From assembly GCA_902794125.1 (NCBI GenBank), contig CADBFX010000018.1, forward strand, positions 1 through 38,607: a stretch of 38,607 bases of DNA. The letters run 5' to 3'. Shown here piece after piece: positions 16,201 through 23,833 of the stretch (positions are counted from its first letter, which is position 1; every line of letters begins with the position of its first letter). The stretch is from an uncultured Elusimicrobium sp. (lineage in GTDB: Bacteria; Elusimicrobiota; Elusimicrobia; Elusimicrobiales; Elusimicrobiaceae). Under the pieces are notes generated by a model. It was not told the DNA's origin. It ran no database searches and worked only from the letters and a program-made list of their open reading frames with translations. A program made the position numbers and the translations under genes.

Positions 16201-19200
16201 CCCGCATTAGCTAAAGCAAAGTTAATGCAGTGGCGAATCGTCGGGTAGTCCTTGAGTTGGATGCCTTCTTGTTGAGCAATACCGTAATGGTCACGCATTG
16301 CGGCAAAGAGTTCGGCTTGCTTGACCGTATCAATACCGAGGTCAGCTTCCATATCTAAATCTAAGTCCAACATATCTTCCGGATAGCCCGTTTTTTCTGC
16401 TACCATCGTAACGATTTCTTTCGTTACCGTGGCTTCATCTAACGCCGCGGCTTTGGGCGCAATAGCCGGAGTCACAGGCGCAACAGGCGCAGCCGGGACC
16501 GGAGTTACCACAGCAGCCGGCGCAACCGGGGCTGCGGGTTTACCCGCGTTAGCGAGTACAAATTTAATGCAGTGGCGGATCGTCGGATAGTCTTTGAGTT
16601 GGATACCGTCTTGTTGGGCAATGCCGTAATGGTCACGCAAGGACGCAAACAGTTCGGCTTGTTTGACCGTATCAATACCCAGGTCAGCTTCCATATCCAA
16701 ATCTAACTCTAACATGTCTTCCGGATAACCCGTTTTTTCCGCTACCATATTTACTACTTCTTTGGTAACGGTAGCTTCATCCAATGCTTTGGCAACCGGA
16801 GCAGTTTTGGCTACAGGAGCCACGGGTGCAACCGGAGCCGCGGGTGCAACAGGCGCAGCCGGAGCTACAGGTGTCACAGTAGCCGCAGGTTTACCCGCGT
16901 TGGCTAACACAAATTTAATGCAGTGACGGATCGTCGGATAGTCTTTGAGTTGAATACCATCCTGTTGGGCAATACCATAATGGTCGCGTAAGGATGCAAA
17001 CAATTCGGCTTGCTTGACAGTGTCAATACCGAGGTCGGCTTCCATATCCAAATCAATATCTAACATGTCTTCCGGATAGCCCGTTTTTTCTGCTACCATA
17101 TTTACTACTTCTTTGGTAACGGTAGCTTCATCCAATGCTTTGGCAACTGGTGCGGGAGCAGGTTTTGCTACAGGGGCAACCGGAGCCGCGGGTGCAACAG
17201 GTGCAGCCGGAGCAACAGGTGCCACAGGGGCAGTTGGAGCTACAGGAGCCGCAGGTTTACCCGCGTTAGCGAGTACAAATTTAATGCAGTGGCGGATCGT
17301 CGGATAGTCTTTGAGTTGAATGCCGTCTTGTTGGGCAATGCCGTAATGGTCACGCAAGGACGCAAACAGTTCGGCTTGTTTGACGGTGTCAATACCCAAA
17401 TCGGCTTCCATATCCAAATCAATATCCAACATATCTTCCGGATAGCCTGTTTTTTCTGCTACCATATTTACTACTTCTTTGGTAACGGTAGCTTCATCCA
17501 ACGTTTTGGCAACCGGTGCAGGAGCAAGTTTTGCTACAGGAGCCACAGGCGCCGCAGGTGCGACAGGGGCAGCCGGAGCTACTGTTTTTACTTTATCTAC
17601 AAACGCTTGCGAACCTTCCATCACAAGAGCCGGTTTTACACCGTGTTGGTAGTTGTCTTTAATACGCAAGGTATTTTGAACTACTTCCAACACCGGAGTT
17701 TGTTGACCGGAAATTTCTTTGAGCCACGCCGCATGTTTAGCTTCGTCAGCGATGCGCGGTTCTCCTTCTTGCCATGCTTTTTCTAATAAGGTCATACCTA
17801 ATTGGGAACCAAAACCGGCCGCTAAGCGCAAGGCATATTTAAAGTTGTAATGGCCACCTTTACTTAAGGTAATGCCTTCCAGTTCCGGATCGGCTTCTTT
17901 AAAGTTGGCAATCGGTGGCACAAGCCCGGTGTTCAAACAACGCACCGCAATGGCATCTTCTAAGCCAGCTCCCATAGAGTGACCCGTAAAACCTTTGGTG
18001 TTGCTGACGATAACATTGCTTACGTCCTTGCCAAAGGTAGATTTTAAGGCGTACGCTTCGGCACTGGCGGAACCACCGCGTGCAGGCGTATACGTTTCGT
18101 GTGAAATAAATACAAGTTGTTTGGCAATATCGCTGCGGTTTAAACCGTACCGCTGTTCGGCCGTAGTTACCAAGCGGTTCATCACTTTAGCCACGTGACC
18201 TACATCCAAGCGGGTAACGTGGAAACCGCTGTTGGCAATTTCGGTAGATAACAGTTTGGCAAGCGGTTTCATGCCGCGTTTTGCTACTTCGCTTTCTTCT
18301 TCTACAACAAGCGACACCGCACCCATGCCTACAATCATGCCGTTGCGGCGGCGGTCAAACGGTAAAGCGGCCTTTGTTACGTCCGCCTCGGTAGTAGCCG
18401 CGCCGGAAGCTAAGAAAGCGGTTAAAATCCATTCGCTTACGTTGTCGTTCGTAATGTCGTCTGCGCTAATGACAATAACGCGTTTGCAACGACCGAGCTG
18501 AATCCAGTCTTGAGCGACGGCAATGGCTTGTGCCGTAGAAGCACAGGCCGCACTCATAGCGGTGGCCGGCCCGCGGGCACGAATCCATTGGCAGAAGTGC
18601 GAATGCGCAATAATAATGGTTTTTAAAATAAATTCAGACGTAAACGCCTGCGGTTCAATTTCTTTATCTTTAAAATTCTGTTGATACCAATTTTCAATTT
18701 CTGCTTTTAAAGCCGGGTCCGAAATTTGGGAAATGAATTTATCGCAGAACGCGCGGACTTCTTTGGCTGTTTTATTATTTAAAAGCCCTGTTACGCGTTT
18801 AGTCAAATCCCCCATCATGCTGTTAGCAACCGGGAAAGCGGAAGTGAAAATAACGCCGGTTTCGTCAATCATATCAGCCGGCAGGCCCCAACGGTCCGGC
18901 AGGTAACCGCCGGTAGAAGTGGGTTTGTAATAAAGCACTAACGGAATACCGGCATCTTTAAGAGCCAAAATACCGGCCGCAATAGCCAGTTGGAAACTGC
19001 GGTCCATGGATTTTACCCATTTTGCCGGAAGACCGAATTCTTTTTCCAAGTCAAACGCGCCGCCTTTGGCCGCCAATTTAATAGCCTGCGAAGCAGACGT
19101 TAAGCGTTCAAAACGGTGGTTGCCATCTTTGGATTTAATAACAAATTCAACGTGTTTATCAATTTGTTTTTGTTGGATATCCGAAGAGACCGGCTCAATC

Positions 19201-20996
19201 ATATTGCGGCCGGATAAAATTTCGTCGAGCACCCCTTCGCGGAAAATCTTATCCCAGCTGCCGGGGCCGCCCGCGGCAATACCGCTGATCACCACGGATT
19301 TGTGTCCGCAAGAGGTATTTCCTTGCGCCCCGCACGCCGGAGTTTGCGGCTTTTCCGCCGCTACCGTTTTACCGGTTACCCACTGGACAAACGCCGGGTT
19401 GTAGGTGGAAGAATCTCCCGCCATGTCGGTTCCTTTCCAGTCAATGTGGATGCCGGAAGAAATCAAGTTGGCAAACAAGTCGTTAAATTCCACAATACCG
19501 CCTTTTTTGGGGTGGTTGGAAGCGAGCACTTTAATATCCTTCTTGTCGGCCAACGTGTTAGAAGCTAACGCGGAAAGTACGCGTTTGGGGCCGCATTCCA
19601 CAAACAAGCGTACGCCGGAATCGTAGGTGGTTTGGAGTTGTTTAATCCATTCCACGGAGTGAGAAATTTGGGTAACCATTAAGTCCTTTATTTTTTCCGG
19701 GTCGCTGGGGTAAAACTCCGCCGTTACGTTAGTGGTAATCGGCATTTTGGGAGCGTTGAATTTAAGTGTATTTAAAAACGCACGGTACTGCGGCATAGCC
19801 GGTTGCACGATAGCCGAGTGGAATGCGTGAGAAACCGGGATTTGCACAGCTTGAATACCCATATCGGTAAACATCTTAATCGCATCATCAATGGATTTAG
19901 AAGCCCCGGCAATAACGGTTTGCGTCGGGCAGTTTTTGTTGGCAACCGCCACATATCCGCTAATGCGCGCCAATTCGGGTTCTACCCGTTCCACCGGCGC
20001 GGCGATAGAAGCCATTTTACCGTTATCTTCTACGCGAATTTCGCTCATCACTTTACCGCGGGTACAAACCGCTTTCAAGCCGTTTTCAAAATCAAAAATA
20101 CCGGCGGCTACCGCAGCGGCGTATTCGCCCAAGCTGTGCCCCATGACCACGTCCGGCTTAATACCAAACGAAGACAGCAGGCGCATCATGGCAATATCGG
20201 CCGTTAAAACGGCAGGTTGTGTCATTTCCGTTTTCTTAATGGCGGCTTCGCGCTCGGCAATTTGTTCTTTTGTTTCGCCGGGTTTGCTCCACAAGGTTTC
20301 GGTCAAGGTTTGGCCGATAATATCCGTCAGCAAGCGGTCCGCTTCGTCAAACGTATCTTGCACAATTTTATATTTGGAGGCCAAATCTTTCATCATGTCC
20401 ACATACTGCGAGCCTTGGCCCGGGAACATAAAGCAGACTTTCGGTTTAATTTCGCTGGGCGTAAACGGATAAATGCCTTTCATGCGAAGATACAACGATT
20501 CTTGTTCCCATACTTCTTGGGAAGAAGCCGTTTTTTTGAAAAATTCAATTTTTTCTTTTAATTTCTCCGGGGTTTCCACATTGATAGTTACGGCGAATTT
20601 TCCCGGTTTGGCTACGTGATTTTGATAGGAAATGCGAGGCAAATAAGTCGGGTCCGACTCTATAGCCAGTACGGCTCTGTCTAACACGTTAAAAAGTTCT
20701 TGTTTCGTAGCGGCGGAAAAAGTGAGCACATCACTTTGAATTTTTTCGCCCGGCACGTGAAGCGTATAATTACTGCGCATAGTTACAGTCTCCTGTTTAG
20801 AGGTGGTAGTAGGTACAACCGTTTGAGCGGCAACCGGTTCGGATTTATGAAGCAGGCTGTCGTTCATTTCTTCTAAGGCTACGTGGAAATTCGTCCCGCC
20901 AAAGCCGAAAGCCGATACGTTGGCGCGGCGGATTTTACCATCCGGCCACGGTTCGGTTTTGGTAATTACGCGGAAGGGGCTGGTGCTCCAATCCAC
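13248..20996 (-). CDS. Multidomain PUFA/polyketide-type synthase: AT-KS-5xACP-KR-DH portion
   Basis: The main body (2582 residues) of a PfaA-like iterative synthase. It begins with the tail of KS1 (FGFGGTNFHVALEE). AT, about residues 185-500, has FPGQGSQY and GHSLGEYAAA. A second KS, about 570-1120, has Cys 818 in SAACAST and both His positions (SHETYTPA; GFTGHSMGAG). Five ACP repeats lie at about 1163-1702 in Ala-Pro-Val linkers. KR has GSGRGIG and SSIAGKYGNLGQSDYASAN. The DH has HAIEGTPYVPG and FHGPSFQVLG. The product would be a reduced or unsaturated acyl chain or polyketide. Every ACP reads LGIDTVKQAE, with Thr where Ser normally carries phosphopantetheine. No enoyl reductase or thioesterase is visible. 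The frame is broken from KS1 upstream (20.97-21.03 kb) and from the DH end (13.25 kb). Confidence 0.9.
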   Translation of the reverse strand: MDWSTSPFRVITKTEPWPDGKIRRANVSAFGFGGTNFHVALEEMNDSLLHKSEPVAAQTVVPTTTSKQETVTMRSNYTLHVPGEKIQSDVLTFSAATKQELFNVLDRAVLAIESDPTYLPRISYQNHVAKPGKFAVTINVETPEKLKEKIEFFKKTASSQEVWEQESLYLRMKGIYPFTPSEIKPKVCFMFPGQGSQYVDMMKDLASKYKIVQDTFDEADRLLTDIIGQTLTETLWSKPGETKEQIAEREAAIKKTEMTQPAVLTADIAMMRLLSSFGIKPDVVMGHSLGEYAAAVAAGIFDFENGLKAVCTRGKVMSEIRVEDNGKMASIAAPVERVEPELARISGYVAVANKNCPTQTVIAGASKSIDDAIKMFTDMGIQAVQIPVSHAFHSAIVQPAMPQYRAFLNTLKFNAPKMPITTNVTAEFYPSDPEKIKDLMVTQISHSVEWIKQLQTTYDSGVRLFVECGPKRVLSALASNTLADKKDIKVLASNHPKKGGIVEFNDLFANLISSGIHIDWKGTDMAGDSSTYNPAFVQWVTGKTVAAEKPQTPACGAQGNTSCGHKSVVISGIAAGGPGSWDKIFREGVLDEILSGRNMIEPVSSDIQQKQIDKHVEFVIKSKDGNHRFERLTSASQAIKLAAKGGAFDLEKEFGLPAKWVKSMDRSFQLAIAAGILALKDAGIPLVLYYKPTSTGGYLPDRWGLPADMIDETGVIFTSAFPVANSMMGDLTKRVTGLLNNKTAKEVRAFCDKFISQISDPALKAEIENWYQQNFKDKEIEPQAFTSEFILKTIIIAHSHFCQWIRARGPATAMSAACASTAQAIAVAQDWIQLGRCKRVIVISADDITNDNVSEWILTAFLASGAATTEADVTKAALPFDRRRNGMIVGMGAVSLVVEEESEVAKRGMKPLAKLLSTEIANSGFHVTRLDVGHVAKVMNRLVTTAEQRYGLNRSDIAKQLVFISHETYTPARGGSASAEAYALKSTFGKDVSNVIVSNTKGFTGHSMGAGLEDAIAVRCLNTGLVPPIANFKEADPELEGITLSKGGHYNFKYALRLAAGFGSQLGMTLLEKAWQEGEPRIADEAKHAAWLKEISGQQTPVLEVVQNTLRIKDNYQHGVKPALVMEGSQAFVDKVKTVAPAAPVAPAAPVAPVAKLAPAPVAKTLDEATVTKEVVNMVAEKTGYPEDMLDIDLDMEADLGIDTVKQAELFASLRDHYGIAQQDGIQLKDYPTIRHCIKFVLANAGKPAAPVAPTAPVAPVAPAAPVAPAAPVAPVAKPAPAPVAKALDEATVTKEVVNMVAEKTGYPEDMLDIDLDMEADLGIDTVKQAELFASLRDHYGIAQQDGIQLKDYPTIRHCIKFVLANAGKPAATVTPVAPAAPVAPAAPVAPVAPVAKTAPVAKALDEATVTKEVVNMVAEKTGYPEDMLELDLDMEADLGIDTVKQAELFASLRDHYGIAQQDGIQLKDYPTIRHCIKFVLANAGKPAAPVAPAAVVTPVPAAPVAPVTPAIAPKAAALDEATVTKEIVTMVAEKTGYPEDMLDLDLDMEADLGIDTVKQAELFAAMRDHYGIAQQEGIQLKDYPTIRHCINFALANAGKPAAAVAPVAPAAPAAVVTPVVQPTPAAQPAPAPVVAPKTGYPEDMLELDLDMEADLGIDTVKQAELFAAMREHYGIAQQEGIQLKDYPTIRHCINFALANAGKPATPAVQAPVATPAAPVAQPAAAATQVPAEPALPTIHVNTLQEAVPQAGKVEKPSDAMLTTNPTEPIVRRESLAERPEREGYAGEHCHEKKLRSVTVVAPAPLSERENRRLSKDRTVLIFADNSQLIKAYQEECKELGVKYHVFTTLKTRSKNTTIVNWESYEETEAALKEYAAEDPNIQGIVYLLGANVKKFDKKASPHNDLTKYVMPLFIALRVFEKGLANRTDADTFFAVNTKIDGTFGYTTKDEFNPISGALCGGTTCYRKDVYERTGAIAKLLDFEPTTTPDEMAQKTMDEVLHGDLRLMIGTRGGERTTILSVPVRLDRSVKRLDLAGKTIIFTGSGRGIGAMLSQKIAAQYHSKIIVLDIIEIQEKTPVWATMNEAELAALKKQIWEDLKADPTQKATPVLLERAFGRVKDSITLYNNLQKLRELGSEVEYYHCDVLNSSMVKEVCTKIKAKNGRVDGLIHFAGLERSKLIYDKDPAEYYRIFDVKATSFASFLANNIVKDGGFFAFASSIAGKYGNLGQSDYASANDYLAKSAFSLTNQGYRAVAIAMSAYKNVGMGVRAGVETFLRSNGVDFVDPEDGMQIFLDEIVYGNVPEIVLTGSLGRLDWDHQHRLEMDEIVPQGAEKAPADKKDDTPKGGNGGATPAPAKKAVAAPAPVPDASNATHFLGTVGSLVKGAEIHLEKEFNLESDPYLADHAIEGTPYVPGVMGLETFMETATALTGNVPQGLKDVHFYLPIKLLRNRPQAVRVIGKAEGNDVSMEIESDFINSKGIKMGNTRRHFTAKTLDGFVSTWAQVKADAMAGINASPVVTKEEIYKKYFHGPSFQVLGGILRVDKKTSLAVYNTTPRPQWNDGPRTLLANPIMLRISGYEH
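15889..17510 (-). repeat. Array of five tandem acyl carrier protein domains
   Basis: Five near-identical ACP-coding repeats spaced about 310-370 bases apart, joined by APVAPAAPVAP-type linkers. The carrier motif is LGIDTVKQAELFA in all five. The Thr codons lie near 17385, 17019, 16668, 16326 and 16017 and use ACC, ACT and ACG. The array resembles the tandem ACPs of PUFA synthases, where copy number affects yield. The fifth copy (15889-16092) lacks the first helix, ALDEATVTKEIVTMVAE in its neighbours, so it may be a damaged carrier. Confidence 0.93.
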
Positions 20997-22219
20997 GGTG
21001 GGGTTCGGAATTTCAAAATTAACAGAGAAGCAATCCCGGCCGCGGCCTTAGCGTGACCGATTTGGCTTTTCACACTGCCAAGCCCAATCGTGCCGGGTTT
21101 GGCGTGCGGACCAAAAATTTCATTTAAGGCAGTTAGTTCTACCGCATCCCCCACGCGAGTGCTGGTACCGTGGGCTTCAATAAGGCCCACCTCACCGGGG
21201 GTATATTCTACTTGTTCAAAGGCTTTTTCTACGGCAATTTTTTGCCCTTTGGGGTTCGGCGCGGTAATACCTTTACCTTTACCGTCGGAAGAAGCACCTA
21301 TAGCGCGGATAACGGCATAGACGCGGTCCCCGTCTTTTACGGCATCGGACAAGCGTTTTAAAATCACCATACCGGCGCCTTCAGCCATTACAAAGCCGTC
21401 AGCCTTGGCATCAAACGGGCAGGAACCTTTTTCGGACAACGCCCCGATTTTGCAAAATTTAATGTAGGCAGAGGGAGACATCATCTGGTCCACCCCGCCG
21501 GCAATAGCCATATCAAAGTTGCCCATGCGTAGGCCATTAACGGCTTGGTCCACCGCCGCTAACGAAGTGGCACACGCGGCATCTACGGTAAAGTTCGTGC
21601 CGTGCACATCAAACACGTTGGCAACCCGACCCGCAATTACGTTGGCTAGTTCGCCCGGCATGGAGTCTTCGGTAACCGGAGTAAATTTCTGGCGGACGCC
21701 CTCGTCCATTTCGTCTATCATTTTTTGGGCGTCGGCCGGAGTAAGCGATTTATAAGCAGAGGTATTTTTCAGGATTTCGTAAATAAACGGGCGGTTAAGC
21801 CGCGTGTTGGACATCTCGTTTTTCATACCGCCCATGGAGTTACCAATAATAACGGCCGTGCGGTTATGGTCAAATTCTTTTTTATCGTACCCGGCATCTT
21901 CCAGCGCCATGCGGGTTGTTTCAATGGCTAAGTGTTGCACCGTATCCATTTGCTTGGCAATTTGCGGCGGAATGCGATATTTTAACGGATTAAATTTAAA
22001 TTCTTGCGGAATAAAACCGCCAATTTTTGAATAAAGTTTATCTTCGGCTTTATGATCGGGACTGTAGAAAAGTTTGTAATCCCAGTAAGAAGCAGGTACT
22101 TCGGTAATGCAATATTTTCCGGATTGGATATTGGTCCAAAATTCATCTTTCGTTAACGCACCGGGCATAATCGCGCCGATGCCTACTACGGCTATCGGTT
22201 CTAGGTTTTTATTTGTCAT
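20966..22219 (-). CDS. Synthase 5' fragment: first ketosynthase (KS1) domain, frameshifted at its end
   Basis: The N-terminal 417 codons of the giant synthase. It opens with IAVVGIGAIMPGA, the usual KS start. The ketosynthase catalytic triad is present: Cys in VDAACATSLAAVD, His in EAHGTSTRVGD and His in SQIGHAKAAAG. PFDAKADGFVMAEGAG is also typical. The last 15 or so residues (after GIASLL) are out-of-frame; the expected KALALYHKTLPPS-type segment is absent. The other frame resumes with VNFEIPNPTVDWS, so about 46 bases seem deleted. Without a repair the KS is cut from the AT and ACP domains. The start has AGGAGAAC 5-6 bases before the ATG, and a good promoter lies about 55 bases upstream. 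Confidence 0.88.
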   Translation of the reverse strand: MTNKNLEPIAVVGIGAIMPGALTKDEFWTNIQSGKYCITEVPASYWDYKLFYSPDHKAEDKLYSKIGGFIPQEFKFNPLKYRIPPQIAKQMDTVQHLAIETTRMALEDAGYDKKEFDHNRTAVIIGNSMGGMKNEMSNTRLNRPFIYEILKNTSAYKSLTPADAQKMIDEMDEGVRQKFTPVTEDSMPGELANVIAGRVANVFDVHGTNFTVDAACATSLAAVDQAVNGLRMGNFDMAIAGGVDQMMSPSAYIKFCKIGALSEKGSCPFDAKADGFVMAEGAGMVILKRLSDAVKDGDRVYAVIRAIGASSDGKGKGITAPNPKGQKIAVEKAFEQVEYTPGEVGLIEAHGTSTRVGDAVELTALNEIFGPHAKPGTIGLGSVKSQIGHAKAAAGIASLLILKFRTPPWIGAPAPSA

Positions 22220-22274
22220 TTGTTCTCCTGACGTATTTTCCTCTCTACTTACATACGTCTAGCTGTATAGATAT

Positions 22275-22303
22275 ATTTTATTAAATTTGGGAAGGGTAAA
22301 CAA
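22275..22303 (-). promoter_or_regulatory. Promoter of the synthase operon
   Basis: On the minus strand TTGTTT (22303-22298), 17 bases, then TAAAAT (22280-22275). This leaves a leader of about 50 bases, ending with the AGGAG ribosome binding site before the ATG at 22219. The position and spacing fit the only obvious transcription start for the 11.4-kb operon. Confidence 0.55.
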
Positions 22304-22371
22304 ATTTTAAGGGCGATTTTTTATGTTAAGGGTTGACAAAACCTAATTTGCATTATTAGATTTTTAGGGGT

Positions 22372-22473
22372 TTTGAGGTCTATTTGGAACAGTTCTCGTC
22401 GGAGAGTAGTTTTTTAGAAGTTAAGACTTCTTTATTAAAACAAAAAAACCGCCGCAAAATTAGCGGCGGTTTT
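22372..22473 (+). ncRNA. Possible small RNA in the synthase/178-aa gene gap
   Basis: On the plus strand, TTGACA (22333-22338) is followed 18 bases later by a TAGATT -10 candidate. About 100 bases downstream the hairpin at 22442-22473 could end the transcript. A small internal hairpin (AGAAGT-TAAG-ACTTCT, 22416-22431) lies between. No open frame is evident. The -10 is weak, and the terminator is better explained as belonging to the minus-strand gene, so this is speculative. Confidence 0.15.
22442..22473 (-). terminator. Terminator of the def-to-coiled-coil operon
   Basis: Stem ACCGCCGC / GCGGCGGT with a 7-base loop. On the minus strand it is followed by TTTTTTTG, a strong intrinsic terminator 13 bases after the stop codon at 22486. 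It insulates the operon from the synthase promoter region. Confidence 0.88.
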
Positions 22474-22485
22474 GCAAAACTAAAT

Positions 22486-22908
22486 CTATTTTTCTTCCGT
22501 TTGTTGCTCCGGGGCCTTCATGTTTTCCAGTTCTTTTATTAAGCTCAGCAAAGTCGGCTGCAATTTTGTGACATATTCTTCTTCAAAAGTGCTAATACGC
22601 TGTTCCATGCGGGCCAGCTGTTTAGCAATATCGCTGTCGGATTTGTTTTGGGCAACTTTCAATTCTTCCAAATGATAGTGCAAATCTTTTACTTTTTCTT
22701 TCAAATCGGCCAGTTCCAAAGAGGATGACCCTTGCAACGATTGTAAAATAGAAGCCCGCGGTTTAAACGAAGGCTGTTGGGCCACGGTAACCACCTTTAG
22801 GTCCTCTACCGGTTCTTCCAAATCGGTTTCGCGCGACAAGGCGGCACGATATTTGGCCGCAAACACAAAAAGCAATACAAAACAAACTGCAAAACCTTTG
22901 AATTTTAT
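22486..22908 (-). CDS. Membrane-anchored coiled-coil protein, unknown function
   Basis: Not recognised. The product has one N-terminal hydrophobic segment (FAVCFVLLFVFAA), then a charged linker and a predicted coiled coil (LADLKEKVKDLHYHLEELKVAQ, continuing to the C-terminus), about 140 residues in all. The start is unclear. An ATG at 23022 would make it overlap the upstream small gene by about 120 bases and give a non-protein-like N-terminus. The best fit to a signal anchor is the ATA codon at 22908 overlapping the upstream stop (ATAA), giving M-KFKGFAVCFVLL; a TTG lies at 22875. It is the last gene before the terminator in a run that starts at def, so it is probably an envelope protein cotranscribed with the 63-residue membrane protein. 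Confidence 0.6.
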   Translation of the reverse strand: MKFKGFAVCFVLLFVFAAKYRAALSRETDLEEPVEDLKVVTVAQQPSFKPRASILQSLQGSSSLELADLKEKVKDLHYHLEELKVAQNKSDSDIAKQLARMEQRISTFEEEYVTKLQPTLLSLIKELENMKAPEQQTEEK

Positions 22909-23096
22909 TTCCGAATACTTGGTGCTTGTTGCGCTACCACCACAAAACACATTCCGCCAAAAAGAAGAACCGCCCCTAAACAGACCAGCGCACGCAGGGC
23001 TACGTTTTGCGGTAGCGGGCACAGCCAGTAAAATAATCCGCTAAGCACCAGAAAGGTTAATACCCCAAAAGTATTTATTTTAAAAGTAATTTTCAT
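22905..23096 (-). CDS. Small membrane protein with two transmembrane helices
   Basis: A 63-residue protein not assigned to a family. Two hydrophobic stretches (about residues 10-26 and 33-54) suggest a helical hairpin in the inner membrane. Its ATG overlaps the TGA of the aspartate kinase gene (ATGA), and its own stop overlaps the probable start of the next coiled-coil gene. This tight packing supports a real, translationally coupled gene despite its size. Confidence 0.6.
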   Translation of the reverse strand: MKITFKINTFGVLTFLVLSGLFYWLCPLPQNVALRALVCLGAVLLFGGMCFVVVAQQAPSIRK

Positions 23097-23833
23097 AAAG
23101 TCCCTTTATTAATGACCGTGCCGGTTTTACCGGTTTGGTAATGCACGATACGAATTTCAACTCCCTTTTCTTTCGCCAAGCGCACTGCGTCCGGGTGAAG
23201 CACACTGGCCCCGTTTAAAGCCAATTTGTACATTTCATCAAAATCTAATACTTCGTATTTTTGAGCTTTCGTATCCTTATTAGGATCTGCCGAGTAAACA
23301 CCGTCAACATCTTTAATCATTTCCACGTGGTCGGCCCCCAACTGGGCGGCCAGAAACACGGCAGAAACATCACTCCCCCCGCGCTTGAGCGTAGTAATTT
23401 CCTTATTTTCGCCAATCCCCTGAAATCCGGCCACTATGGGTACATTGCCCCCTTCAATTTCCCGTTTGAGACGGTCTCCTTTTAACGTTAAGATATCCGC
23501 TCCGGTATGGGTAGCCGTAGTGATAAGCCCAATTTGGGAACCTGTTAAAGATACGGAAGGAACCCCTATCGCCCGCAAAGCAATTGATAAAAGCGCCACG
23601 CTCACGCGTTCCCCTGTGGTGATAAGCATATCCAATTCCCGTTTGTCCGGGTCCCGCGCAATACTAAACGCATGGTCTAATAACACGTCGGTTAAATTTC
23701 CGTTGGCCGACGCCACCACCACCGGGATAAAACCGGCCGTATAGCGGGCTTTAATTAAATCGGCCGCCATGAGCAATTTTTGTTTATTGGCCAGCGTATT
23801 GCCGCCAAATTTCATTACGCAAACTTTTGTCAT
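23093..23833 (-). CDS. lysC: Aspartate kinase, catalytic domain only (no ACT domains)
   Basis: An amino acid kinase-fold protein (246 residues) that phosphorylates aspartate to start the Lys/Thr/Met pathway. Motifs match aspartokinase: KFGGNTLA near residue 8 (family KFGGTS), TTGERVSVALLSIAL, LTGSQIGLITT, GFQGIGENKEITTLKRGGSD, the Asp-binding DVDGVYSADP, and NGASVLHPDAVR. Usual aspartokinases have about 400 or more residues because two ACT domains follow; this one stops right after the kinase fold, so allosteric feedback in cis is missing. A tandem-ACT protein lies 4 kb away at 27655 and could supply it in trans. The ATG overlaps the ankyrin gene stop (ATGA). It lies in the operon after def and the ankyrin gene. 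Confidence 0.88.
   Translation of the reverse strand: MTKVCVMKFGGNTLANKQKLLMAADLIKARYTAGFIPVVVASANGNLTDVLLDHAFSIARDPDKRELDMLITTGERVSVALLSIALRAIGVPSVSLTGSQIGLITTATHTGADILTLKGDRLKREIEGGNVPIVAGFQGIGENKEITTLKRGGSDVSAVFLAAQLGADHVEMIKDVDGVYSADPNKDTKAQKYEVLDFDEMYKLALNGASVLHPDAVRLAKEKGVEIRIVHYQTGKTGTVINKGTL

Noticed and set aside
15889..17510. Regularly spaced repeats, at first sight array-like
   Set aside because: The repeats are about 250 bases each, stay in one open frame and encode ACP domains, so this is not a CRISPR or non-coding repeat array.
10800..22200. Many long open frames on the plus strand opposite the synthase operon
   Set aside because: They arise from the GC-rich, Ala/Pro-rich minus-strand coding sequence; none has a ribosome binding site or recognisable domain.
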